64,000 nucleotides of DNA from Kribbella flavida DSM 17836 (GTDB taxonomy: Bacteria; Actinomycetota; Actinomycetes; Propionibacteriales; Kribbellaceae), in assembly GCF_000024345.1 (NCBI RefSeq), contig NC_013729.1:1488001-1552000 (forward strand), given 5' to 3'. The position numbers were made by a program, and so were the translations under genes. Shown in pieces: positions 1 to 7,898 of this stretch (within the stretch, counting starts at the first letter, position 1; every line of letters begins with the position of its first letter). Under the pieces are notes generated by a model. It was given only the letters and a program-made list of their open reading frames with translations, was not told the origin of the DNA and did not search any database.

Positions 1-1
1 A

Positions 2-460
2 GAGCTGCCGGCCGAGGTGGTTCGGCTGACCGCGGGTGGGCTGGACGTGATGGTGCTGGGGGAGCGCGACGCCGACGGCGAGGTGGTGCGGCTGGCCGAG
101 GACGAGCGGTACGTGCGGGCCGTGCTGGTGGACGGCGTGGTCCGGGCTGCGGTGGCGGTCGGTGCGCCGGAGGTGGCCGCCGAGCTGGTGCAGCTGGCGG
201 ACCGGCGTACCCCGGTGCTCGGCGAAATGTTGCTGAAGGCACCGGAAACGCCGCGGTCGAGCCGGCCGGTGTGCCGGTGCAACGGAGTGACCCGGGCCGT
301 GATCGAGGCGGCGTGGAAGGCGGGTGCCGACAGTGTGGCCGGCATCGCGGACAGGACCAGAGCGACCACCGGCTGCGGCAGCTGTACCGGCGCCGTCGGT
401 GACCTTCTCGACCGGCTGCGGCGCGGCGAGACCGAACCCGTCCCGACCAGGAGGGCAACC
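2..460 (+). CDS. C-terminal end of an FAD-dependent nitrite-reductase-type oxidoreductase (partial, no stop codon before NirB)
   Basis: The reading frame is open from the first complete codon of the window, so this is the 3' part of a larger gene. It encodes the tail of an NAD(P)/FAD oxidoreductase ending in a BFD-like [2Fe-2S] domain: cysteine codons at 272 and 278 (CRC) and at 374 and 383 (CGSC) form the usual CxC...CxxC pattern. In actinobacteria such proteins sit beside NirB and are thought to pass electrons from NAD(P)H to nitrate or nitrite reductase. The odd point is that no stop codon occurs: the frame continues directly into NirB at 461, preceded by an AGGAGG-like ribosome site. It may be a true fusion or a lost stop codon. 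Confidence 0.75.
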
Positions 461-3067
461 ATGACAGAGCTCGGCAAGGCGAAACACCTGGTGGTCGTGG
501 GCGGCGGCATGGTCGCGCACCGGCTGGTCGAGGCCCTGCGGTCGCGCGACACCGGCATCCGGTGGCGCATCACCGTGCTGGCCGAGGAGCCGCGGCTGCC
601 GTACGACCGGGTCGCGCTGACCAGCTACTTCTCCGGCCGCGACCCGCACGACCTGAGCCTCGGCGAGCCGGAGCTGTGGGACGACCCGGCGGTGACGCTG
701 CGCAAGGGGGTCACGGTCGCGGCGCTGGATGTCGAGGCCAGGACCGTCCGGACCACCCGCGACGAGGTGATCCGGTACGACGAGGTGGTGCTGGCCACCG
801 GCTCCAGCGCCTTCGTGCCGCCGGTGAAGAACAGCGACGCGCAGGGCTGCTTCGTCTACCGCACGATCGACGACGTCGCCGCGCTGCGCACGTACGTCGA
901 GCGGCTGCGCACCGAGCGCGAGGCGGAGAGCAAGCCCGAGCGCAAGGTCGTGCACGGTGTCGTGGTCGGTGGTGGTCTGCTCGGCCTCGAGGCAGCGGGT
1001 GCACTGCGGGCGCTCGGCGCCGTCACCAACGTGGTCGAGTTCGCGCCGCGGCTGATGCCGCTGCAAGTGGACGAGGGCGGCGGCAGCGCGCTCGCCCGGC
1101 TCATCCGCGGTCTCGACGTCAACGTGCACACCTCGACTCAGACCACCCGGGTCAAGCTCACCTCGCAGGGCGCGGCCCGCGCGATGGCGGTGGCCGAGGG
1201 CCCCGATCTCGCCGCGGACGTGGTGGTGTTCGCGACCGGCGTCCGGCCGCGGGACGGACTTGCCCGCGCGGCCGGCCTGCCGATCGGCGAGCGCGGCGGT
1301 GTCGTGGTCGACGAGTCCTGCCGGACCTCGGTGCCGGGAGTCTGGGCGATCGGTGAGGTGGCCTGCATCGAGGGCCGGGTCTGGGGCCTGGTCGCGCCCG
1401 GCTACGCGATGGCCGAGATCGTGGCCGACCGGCTGCTCGGCGGCGAGGCGACCTTCCCGGGCGCGGACTCGTCGACCAAGCTGAAGCTGCTCGGCGTCGA
1501 CGTCGCCAGCTTCGGTGACGCCTTCGGGGCCACCGAGGGCGCGCTCGACATCGTCTACGCCGACCCGGTCGCCGGGGTCTACAAGAAGCTGGTGCTGTCC
1601 GACGACGCCCGCACGCTGCTCGGCGGCATCCTGGTCGGCGACGCCTCGGCGTACGCGGCGCTGCGGCCGATGGTGGGACGCGAGCTGGGCGCCGACCCGG
1701 CGTCGTACCTGTTGCCCGAGGGCGCGCAGCCGACGCAGCTCGAGCTGCCGGACGACGCGCCGGTCTGCTCCTGCAACAACGTGTCCGCCGGGACCATCCG
1801 GTGTGCCGTCCGCGAGGAGGGCTGCGGCGATCTGAAGTCGCTGTGCGGGAAGACCAAGGCGGGTACGAGCTGCGGCTCCTGCATGCCGATCGTGAAGAAC
1901 CTGCTGAACGCCGAGCTGGCCGCGGCCGGCGTCGAGGTGAGCAAGGCGCTGTGCGAGCACTTCGCGCTGTCGCGGGCCGAGCTGTTCGACGTCGTCCGGG
2001 TGACCGGGCTGCGCACGTTCAGCGAGATCGTCGAACGGCACGGCACCGGTCGCGGCTGCGACATCTGCAAGCCGGTGGTCGCGTCGGTCCTGGCCAGCCT
2101 GGACCCGGGCGTGCACGTGCTCGACGGTGAGCGCGCCTCCCTGCAGGACACCAACGACCACGTGATGGCCAACATCCAGAAGGACGGCACGTACTCCGTC
2201 GTACCGCGCATCCCGGGCGGCGAGGTGACGCCGGACGGGCTGATCGCGATCGGCGAGGTGGCCCGCGACTTCGGCCTCTACACCAAGATCACCGGCGGCC
2301 AGCGGGTCGACCTGTTCGGGGCCCGGATCGAGCAGCTGCCGGCGATCTGGGCGCGGCTGGTCGACGCCGGGTTCGAGTCCGGGCACGCGTACGGCAAGGC
2401 GCTGCGCACGGTGAAGTCCTGCGTGGGGTCGACCTGGTGCCGGTACGGCGTCCAGGACTCGGTGGGCATGGCGATCGCGCTGGAGCTGCGGTACCGCGGC
2501 CTGCGCTCGCCGCACAAGCTGAAGCTCGGGGTGTCCGGCTGTGCCCGGGAGTGCGCCGAGGCGCGCGGCAAGGACGTCGGCGTGATCGCGACCGAGCACG
2601 GCTGGAACCTGTACGTCGGCGGGAACGGCGGGATGACGCCGCGGCACGCGCAGCTGCTGGCCTCCGACCTCAGCGACGAGCAGCTGCTGCAGGCGATCGA
2701 CCGGTTCCTGATGTACTACATCCGCACCGGGGACCGGTTGCAGCGTACCGCCGTCTGGATCAACGAGATCGACGGTGGCCTGGACCACGTCCGCGACGTC
2801 GTACTGAACGACAGCCTCGGCATCGCGGCCGATCTCGACGCGGCGATGGCCGCGCACGTCGACTCCTACGTCGACGAGTGGCGCGCCACCCTGCAGGACC
2901 CGGACAAGCTGTCCCGGTTCGTCTCCTTCGTGAACGCGCCCGACCAGCCCGACGCCGACCTGCGCTACGTGGTCGAGCGCAACCAGCCGCGGCCGGCGAC
3001 CCCGGACGAACGCGGACAGCTGGAGCCGGTGCTGCTGGCCGGCCCCCGATTGGAGGTACGCCGATGA
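461..3067 (+). CDS. nirB: Assimilatory nitrite reductase, large subunit NirB
   Basis: Reduces nitrite to ammonium with NAD(P)H in the cytoplasm. The 868-residue product has the NirB layout: an N-terminal FAD/NAD pyridine-nucleotide oxidoreductase part (Gly-rich VVVGGGM at about residue 12), a BFD-like [2Fe-2S] domain starting with CSC at residues 436-438 and a second Cys-rich BFD-like segment, then the siroheme/[4Fe-4S] part with Cys654, Cys660, Cys694 and Cys698 as ligands (CxxxxxC and CxxxC). The start was chosen at ATG 461 because AGGAGG lies just upstream and the protein from there has the family's normal length; the frame is nevertheless open to the window's left edge. Its stop overlaps the nirD start (ATGA). 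Confidence 0.95.
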   Translation: MTELGKAKHLVVVGGGMVAHRLVEALRSRDTGIRWRITVLAEEPRLPYDRVALTSYFSGRDPHDLSLGEPELWDDPAVTLRKGVTVAALDVEARTVRTTRDEVIRYDEVVLATGSSAFVPPVKNSDAQGCFVYRTIDDVAALRTYVERLRTEREAESKPERKVVHGVVVGGGLLGLEAAGALRALGAVTNVVEFAPRLMPLQVDEGGGSALARLIRGLDVNVHTSTQTTRVKLTSQGAARAMAVAEGPDLAADVVVFATGVRPRDGLARAAGLPIGERGGVVVDESCRTSVPGVWAIGEVACIEGRVWGLVAPGYAMAEIVADRLLGGEATFPGADSSTKLKLLGVDVASFGDAFGATEGALDIVYADPVAGVYKKLVLSDDARTLLGGILVGDASAYAALRPMVGRELGADPASYLLPEGAQPTQLELPDDAPVCSCNNVSAGTIRCAVREEGCGDLKSLCGKTKAGTSCGSCMPIVKNLLNAELAAAGVEVSKALCEHFALSRAELFDVVRVTGLRTFSEIVERHGTGRGCDICKPVVASVLASLDPGVHVLDGERASLQDTNDHVMANIQKDGTYSVVPRIPGGEVTPDGLIAIGEVARDFGLYTKITGGQRVDLFGARIEQLPAIWARLVDAGFESGHAYGKALRTVKSCVGSTWCRYGVQDSVGMAIALELRYRGLRSPHKLKLGVSGCARECAEARGKDVGVIATEHGWNLYVGGNGGMTPRHAQLLASDLSDEQLLQAIDRFLMYYIRTGDRLQRTAVWINEIDGGLDHVRDVVLNDSLGIAADLDAAMAAHVDSYVDEWRATLQDPDKLSRFVSFVNAPDQPDADLRYVVERNQPRPATPDERGQLEPVLLAGPRLEVRR

Positions 3068-3405
3068 GTGTCACGACGGCTGCGACGGTGGTGTGCGGCT
3101 ATCACGAGCTGCTGCCCGAGCGAGGGGTCGCCGCGTTGCTGGGCGACCGGCAGATCGCTCTGTTCCGGACCTACGACGGTGCCGTGTTCGCGCTGGACAA
3201 CCTGGACCCGTTCTGCGGCGCGAACGTGCTGTCGCGCGGCATCGTCGGCAGCCGGGGCGACGTGCCGACGGTGGCCTCGCCGATGTTCAAGCAGGTCTTC
3301 GACCTGCGGACCGGCGTCTGCCTGGACGACCCGGACGTCGCGGTCGCGGCGTACCCGGTCCAGGTGGTCGACGGCCGGGTGCTGGTGGGCCTCGGTGGCG
3401 AGTAG
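3064..3405 (+). CDS. nirD: Nitrite reductase small subunit NirD (Rieske-like fold)
   Basis: A 113-residue partner of NirB. It reads as the Rieske-type ferredoxin fold used by NirD, including the stretch around FALDNLDPFCG, but the CxH...CxxH cluster ligands of true Rieske proteins are not present, as in other NirD proteins, so it probably has a structural role rather than a cluster. ATG 3064 overlaps the nirB stop by four bases (ATGA), which implies translational coupling and equal expression with NirB. Confidence 0.88.
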   Translation: MSVTTAATVVCGYHELLPERGVAALLGDRQIALFRTYDGAVFALDNLDPFCGANVLSRGIVGSRGDVPTVASPMFKQVFDLRTGVCLDDPDVAVAAYPVQVVDGRVLVGLGGE

Positions 3406-4522
3406 GCCCGGGCCGCTCAGCGGCTGCACGATCGCCGTCACCGCGCACCGGCGGGCCGACGACCTGATCGCGTCGTTCGAGCGTCGGGGCGCGAAGGTGC
3501 TGCACGCGCCGACGCTGCAGATCGTGCCGGCGCCGGACGACCAGACGCTGATCGAGGCGACCCGGCGGGTGATCGCGAACCCGCCGGACGACGTGGTGGT
3601 GACCACCGCGGTCGGGTTCCGCGGCTGGGTCGAGGCGGCCGACACCGCCGGACTGGCGGCCGACCTGCTGGGCACGCTGGAGCAGGCCCGGCTGCTGGCC
3701 CGGGGTCCGAAGGCGCGCGGCGCGATCCGGGCCGCCGGGCTGGTGGAGCACTGGTCGGCGCGCTCGGAGACCACGACCGAGGTCGTCGAGTGGCTGAAGG
3801 ACCAGGGCGTGGCCGGCCGCAAGATCGTCGTGCAGCTGCACGGCATGTCGGAACCGGGTCTGCAGGACACGCTGCGGCAGGCCGGCGCGTCCGTGCGGGG
3901 ACTGGAGGTCTACCGGTGGGGTCCGGCGCCGGACCCGGTGGTGGTCGAGCGGGTGATCGGGCAGATCTCCGCCGGCGCTGTCGACGCTGTCGTCCACACG
4001 TCGGCACCGGCAGCACAGGCGATGCTCGACGCGGCCGCGCTGAACGGCCAGTACGACGCACTGGTGACCGCGCTGCGGACCGGGCGGGTGCTGAACGCCT
4101 GCGTCGGCCCGGTGACCGCCGGGCCGTTCGTGGCGCTGGGGCTGGAGCCGCTGGTGCCCGACCGGTACCGGTTGGGAGCGTTGATCCGGAGCGTGACCGA
4201 CCGGCTGACCGACGAGAACGCGCGGTCGATCGAGACGGCGTACGGGCAGTTGGTGATCCGGGGTGGGGCCGCGGTGCTCGACGGCGTGGTGCTGCCGTTG
4301 GGCCCGGGGCCGCGGGCCGTGCTGGCCGCGCTGGTGGCCGCCGGTGGCGACGTGGTGTCGCGACCGGAGTTGCTCGCGGTGCTGCCGGGGGCCGAGGACG
4401 TCCATGCGGTGGAGGTGACGGTGAACAGGTTGCGCACAGCGGTCGGGAAACCCGAGCTGGTACGGACCGTCGTACGGCGGGGGTACCGGTTGGCCGTCGA
4501 GCCGGCAGCGGTGCCGTCATGA
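3395..4522 (+). CDS. hemD: Uroporphyrinogen-III synthase fused to a C-terminal winged-helix domain
   Basis: Residues about 1-260 form the HemD fold that cyclises hydroxymethylbilane to uroporphyrinogen III, the precursor of siroheme. The last ~100 residues resemble an OmpR-type winged-helix DNA-binding domain (ends VRRGYRLAVEP). This two-part architecture is known in actinobacteria (the Rv0260c type). GTG 3395 is chosen: it starts just before the first strand (GCTIAVTAHR) and overlaps the nirD stop by 11 bases. Its place between nirBD and a chelatase gene suggests it supplies siroheme for NirB and may also regulate the nitrite genes; the regulatory role is inference. Confidence 0.85.
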   Translation: MASRPGPLSGCTIAVTAHRRADDLIASFERRGAKVLHAPTLQIVPAPDDQTLIEATRRVIANPPDDVVVTTAVGFRGWVEAADTAGLAADLLGTLEQARLLARGPKARGAIRAAGLVEHWSARSETTTEVVEWLKDQGVAGRKIVVQLHGMSEPGLQDTLRQAGASVRGLEVYRWGPAPDPVVVERVIGQISAGAVDAVVHTSAPAAQAMLDAAALNGQYDALVTALRTGRVLNACVGPVTAGPFVALGLEPLVPDRYRLGALIRSVTDRLTDENARSIETAYGQLVIRGGAAVLDGVVLPLGPGPRAVLAALVAAGGDVVSRPELLAVLPGAEDVHAVEVTVNRLRTAVGKPELVRTVVRRGYRLAVEPAAVPS

Positions 4523-5307
4523 CCGATCTGGTGGCGGCGGCGCACGGCACGGCCGATCCGCGCGGGATCCGGGCGGTCCACTCGCTGGTCCGGATCATCG
4601 CGCGGTTGCGGCCGGAAGTGCCGGTCTCGCTGGGGTTTGTGGACGTGGACACGCCGGCGCTGCCGTCGCTGATGACCAGGGTTGTTGCTGACAGCAACCG
4701 TGCGGTGGTGGTGCCGTTGCTGCTCAGCTCGGGGTACCACGTGGCGGTGGACGTGCTCGGCGAGGCAACCCGCCGCCCCGACCAGGTGGCCGCCGCCGAA
4801 GCGCTAGGGCCGGACCCGGTCCTGGCAGAGATCCTGGCCGACCGGCTGGCGGCGAGCCTGCGCCCGGACGGCGACGTTCGCGGCGTCGACCGGGTGGTGC
4901 TGGCGGCGGCAGGGTCGTCCGACCGACGGGCGCTGCTGGACTGCTCGGCGGTGGCGGCTTCGCTGGCCGCGCTCGTCAACCGGCCGGTGGAGGTCGGCTA
5001 CGTCTCGGGGGCCGGCGAGCGGCTGGGCGCCGTACTGGAGCGGACTCCCGGACGAGTGGCTGTGGCGACCTATCTGCTGGCTCCCGGCTTCTTCGCCGAC
5101 CGGATCGCCACGGTCGCCGCACGAGCGGGCGCGACCGCAAGCGCACCGCTCGGACCGGATCCCCGCCTGGCGACGCTTGCGCTACGCCGCTTCGACGAGG
5201 CGGTCGCCCGGCGCTGGGCGGCGGACCCGAGTGAGCCTGCTTGCGCTTGCCCGGGCACGCGACGGGCGCGGGAACTGGCGAGGTCCAAAATTGTCGGAGG
5301 GCACTGA
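4519..5307 (+). CDS. Sirohydrochlorin chelatase-like protein (CbiX/SirB family)
   Basis: A 262-residue protein starting with the CbiX/SirB hallmark VAAAHGTADPRG, whose His is the metal-binding residue. These enzymes insert Fe2+ or Co2+ into sirohydrochlorin. Two repeat-like halves are visible, typical of the duplicated actinobacterial form; the second His-bearing half is degenerate (VVLAAAGSSDRR replaces the AHGS type). ATG 4519 overlaps the hemD stop (ATGA). In this operon the likely product is siroheme for NirB. A Cys-containing tail (ACACPG) near the end is unexplained. Confidence 0.8.
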   Translation: MTDLVAAAHGTADPRGIRAVHSLVRIIARLRPEVPVSLGFVDVDTPALPSLMTRVVADSNRAVVVPLLLSSGYHVAVDVLGEATRRPDQVAAAEALGPDPVLAEILADRLAASLRPDGDVRGVDRVVLAAAGSSDRRALLDCSAVAASLAALVNRPVEVGYVSGAGERLGAVLERTPGRVAVATYLLAPGFFADRIATVAARAGATASAPLGPDPRLATLALRRFDEAVARRWAADPSEPACACPGTRRARELARSKIVGGH

Positions 5308-5320
5308 CTAGTCTTCGGCT

Positions 5321-6040
5321 GTGGGGATCTTCGACAGGTTCAAGCGTCAGCCCGCCGCCGAGCAGCCGGCGGTGGCCTCCGAGGCCCAAGCGGCGGAGTC
5401 GCAGGCGGCTGCCGGGCCGCAGGTGATCGCTGCCCAGCAGGCGGCTGCCGAGCCGGCTGCGGATGCGCAGGCGGTGGCGGATCTGCGGGAGCAGATCGAG
5501 CTGTGGGTGCGGCCGGGGTTCCTGGACCGCGAGGAGGTGGCGGAGTACGCGCGGCAGTTCCGGGACGACGACGAGATGCAGGTTGGCGACGGGCAGGTCG
5601 AGCAGTTGGTGGACGAGGTCTGGCAGGCGCGGCTGGCCGAGCAGCAGACGTGGCCCGACCGCACGGACGCGGACAAGGTCGAGGCCGCCTTCGACGAGCT
5701 GGACGAGAACGGCATCGTCGCCCGGATGAACTTCACCTGCTGCCAGACCTGCGGCGTCGCCGAGATCGACGACGAGCGCCCGGCCGACCGGCCGTCCACC
5801 GGGTACGTGTTCTTCCACCAGCAGGACAGCGAGCGGCTCACCGACGACCCGGCGTACCTGTTCCTCGCCTTCGGCACGCTCGACCCCGAGCCCGGCCGCG
5901 TCGCCGAGCAGGACGAGGCGGTCGGCCGCCGGATCCAGCAGACCCTGACCGACCAGGGCCTGCCCGTCGAGTGGAACGGCTCCTCCACCCAACGCATCTC
6001 CGTCGGCCCCCTCACCTGGCAACGCCGCCTGCCGGCCTGA
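5321..6040 (+). CDS. DUF6891-type protein of unknown function
   Basis: 239 residues. The first ~50 are Ala/Gln-rich and probably disordered; the rest contains a TCCQTCG cysteine cluster (around residue 142) followed by a conserved acidic/aromatic region (GYVFFHQQD), which I recognise as the DUF6891 family. No enzymatic role is known to me; the cysteines could bind metal. A TAGTCT box lies at 5309-5314, six bases before GTG 5321, so the transcript is probably leaderless and independent of the nitrite operon that ends 14 bases upstream. Confidence 0.75.
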   Translation: MGIFDRFKRQPAAEQPAVASEAQAAESQAAAGPQVIAAQQAAAEPAADAQAVADLREQIELWVRPGFLDREEVAEYARQFRDDDEMQVGDGQVEQLVDEVWQARLAEQQTWPDRTDADKVEAAFDELDENGIVARMNFTCCQTCGVAEIDDERPADRPSTGYVFFHQQDSERLTDDPAYLFLAFGTLDPEPGRVAEQDEAVGRRIQQTLTDQGLPVEWNGSSTQRISVGPLTWQRRLPA

Positions 6041-6105
6041 TCGGCACCGGCTCCGAGTACGTCCCGAGGTGGCATCCTGCGGGGGCGTGGACGGGGGGCC
6101 GGCGG

Positions 6106-6525
6106 CTACTGGTGCTGGCGGAGTTTCGTCAGGTCGGCGTGGCAGCGGCGTTCGACTTCGGCGAGCTCGCGCAGGGTCTCGTCGATGTCGCGGCGGCGTT
6201 GTTCGAGCTCGGCGCGGCGGACGGTGATCTGGTCCAGCAGGTAGGCGAGCTGGCCCTCCTCGCCGGGTTCGGCGTCGTACATGTCGACGATGGTGGCGAT
6301 CTCGTCGAGGCTGAAGCCGAGGCGTTTGCCGCGCAGGATCAGGCCGAGCCGGACCCGGTCGCGGGAGTGGTAGACCCGGACGGTGCCGCGACGCTCGGGG
6401 GTGAGCAGGCCGCGGTCCTCGTAGAAGCGGATCGTGCGCAGGGTGACGTCGTACTCGGCCGCCAGCTCGGCGATCGACCACGTCCGTTGATCCAGGCTCA
6501 CCCGGTCATTGTGCACCCGGCCCAT
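6106..6525 (-). CDS. MerR-family regulator, LiuR-like
   Basis: 139 residues with an N-terminal MerR helix-turn-helix (WSIAELAAEYDV then TIRFYEDRGLL) and a C-terminal coiled coil (residues ~90-130) for dimer formation. It lacks the metal-binding cysteines of MerR/CueR, fitting the LiuR/SoxR-like branch that controls branched-chain amino acid and acyl-CoA breakdown. It is divergent from an acyl-CoA dehydrogenase, and the shared intergenic region holds a perfect TTACGT-TT-ACGTAA repeat. The ATG at 6525 is given; a GTG at 6501 is an equally possible start and would leave more room for the promoter. Confidence 0.85.
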   Translation of the reverse strand: MGRVHNDRVSLDQRTWSIAELAAEYDVTLRTIRFYEDRGLLTPERRGTVRVYHSRDRVRLGLILRGKRLGFSLDEIATIVDMYDAEPGEEGQLAYLLDQITVRRAELEQRRRDIDETLRELAEVERRCHADLTKLRQHQ

Positions 6526-6531
6526 CGTGCT

Positions 6532-6545
6532 TTACGTTTACGTAA
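6532..6545. promoter_or_regulatory. LiuR/MerR-type operator between divergent genes
   Basis: TTACGTTTACGTAA is a perfect inverted repeat with a two-base spacer. It lies 6 bases upstream of the first possible start of the MerR gene and about 30 bases before the acyl-CoA dehydrogenase start. The form (TTTACGTTTACGTAAGCGTCAA in context) resembles LiuR sites as I remember them from proteobacteria. That the neighbouring MerR protein binds here is inference from position and symmetry. Confidence 0.65.
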
Positions 6546-6574
6546 GCGTCAATCGATCAGGCCGGGAGTTCACG

Positions 6575-7741
6575 ATGTCGTACGAGTTGTCCGAGGAGCA
6601 CCGCGCGTTCCGCACCAGCGTGCGCGACTTCGCCGAAGCCGAGATCGCGCCGCACGCCGCGGAGTGGGACCGCAAGCACCACTTCCCGGTGGAGACGGTG
6701 CAGAAGATGGGGCAGCTCGGCCTGTTCGGGCTGACCGCGCCGGAGCAGTACGGCGGCGCCGGCGGCGACTTCACCAGCCTGTGCGTCGCGATCGAGGAGA
6801 TCTCCCGGGTCGACCAGTCGATGGGCATCACGCTGGAAGCGGCGGTCGGCCTGGGCATCAACCCGATCCTCACCTACGGCACCGACGAGCAGAAGCAGCG
6901 CTGGCTGCCGGACCTGGTCGCGGGTCGCGCGCTGGCGGGCTTCGGCCTCACCGAGCCGGACTCGGGCTCCGACGCCGGCGCCACCCGGACCCGCGCGGTG
7001 CTGGACGGCGACGAGTGGGTGATCGACGGGTCGAAGCAGTTCATCACCAACTCCGGCTCGAGCATCACCTCGGTCGTCACCGTGACCGCGCGCACCGGCG
7101 AGCGGGCCGACGGGCGGCCGGAGATCTCCACGATCATCGTCCCGGCCGGGACGCCGGGCTTCGTCGCCGAGGCGCAGTACGACAAGCTCGGCTGGCACGC
7201 GTCGGACACCCACCCGCTGACGTTCACGGGCTGCCGCGTTCCGCAGGAGAACCTGCTGGGCCGGCGCGGCAAGGGGTTCGCGCAGTTCCTGGCGACGCTG
7301 GACGACGGCCGGGTCGCGATCGGCGCGGTCGCACTCGGCTGCATCAAGGCCTGCCTGGAGATGTCGGTCCAGTACGCCGGTGAGCGCAAGACCTTCGGCG
7401 TACCGATCGGGCAGAAGCAGGGTGTCGCGTTCCAGATCTCCGACCTCAAGGTGATGGCCGACGCGGCCGAGCTGCTGGTCTACCGGGCGGCGGCGCTGAA
7501 GGACTCCGGCGCCTCGGTGCAGGAGTTCAAGCAGGCGGCCGCGGTGGCGAAGCTGTACGCGACGGAGTCGGCGGTCACCGCGACCCGGATCGCGACCCAG
7601 GTGTTCGGCGGCTACGGCTTCATGGAGGAGTACCCGGTGACCCGGTTCTACCGCGACGCCAAGATCCTGGAGATCGGCGAGGGCACCTCCGAGGTGCAGC
7701 GCATGCTGATCGCCCGCGGCCTCGGCCTCCCGGTCGAGTGA
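6575..7741 (+). CDS. Acyl-CoA dehydrogenase
   Basis: 388 residues with the full flavin acyl-CoA dehydrogenase layout: helical N-terminal domain, middle beta domain with FGLTEPDSGSDAG, and C-terminal helices ending in EIGEGTSEVQRM. It removes two hydrogens from a CoA thioester and passes electrons to ETF. The LiuR-like regulator and the carboxyltransferase downstream suggest a short branched-chain substrate such as isovaleryl-CoA, which is inference. ATG 6575 is preceded by a weak GGGAG and begins right at the first conserved helix (YELSEEHRAF). Confidence 0.92.
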   Translation: MSYELSEEHRAFRTSVRDFAEAEIAPHAAEWDRKHHFPVETVQKMGQLGLFGLTAPEQYGGAGGDFTSLCVAIEEISRVDQSMGITLEAAVGLGINPILTYGTDEQKQRWLPDLVAGRALAGFGLTEPDSGSDAGATRTRAVLDGDEWVIDGSKQFITNSGSSITSVVTVTARTGERADGRPEISTIIVPAGTPGFVAEAQYDKLGWHASDTHPLTFTGCRVPQENLLGRRGKGFAQFLATLDDGRVAIGAVALGCIKACLEMSVQYAGERKTFGVPIGQKQGVAFQISDLKVMADAAELLVYRAAALKDSGASVQEFKQAAAVAKLYATESAVTATRIATQVFGGYGFMEEYPVTRFYRDAKILEIGEGTSEVQRMLIARGLGLPVE

Positions 7742-7772
7742 CAGTGCTTTCGGCCTCGCCTCCGGCTCGGCG

Positions 7773-7863
7773 GGTCATGGAGCTGGAACTCCCGGCCTTC
7801 CCTCGTCACTCCAGTCGCTTCGCTCCCTCCGCTCCTCAGTCCAGGCCGGGAGGCCCCATGACC
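7773..7863. repeat. Imperfect long inverted repeat, REP-like
   Basis: The arms at 7773-7797 and 7844-7863 pair at both ends (GGTCATGG with CCATGACC, TCCCGGCC with GGCCGGGA), leaving a pyrimidine-rich loop with a TCGCTTCGCTCCCTCCGCTC run. It fills most of the 157-base gap between the dehydrogenase and carboxyltransferase genes. It looks like a dispersed palindromic element or a processing/attenuation hairpin inside the operon; the run after it is not T-rich, so it is not a classical terminator. Confidence 0.5.
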
Positions 7864-7898
7864 TTTGCGATACTCGCCTTTTCAGGGTTGGAGGGGTT

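Noticed and set aside
562..1356. Long Arg-rich open frame inside nirB
   Set aside because: Typical shadow frame of high-GC coding DNA; the nirB frame has intact motifs throughout.
3287..4979. Large minus-strand open frames over hemD and the chelatase gene
   Set aside because: Low-complexity Arg/Pro/Gly translations with no motifs, lying antisense to well-supported genes.
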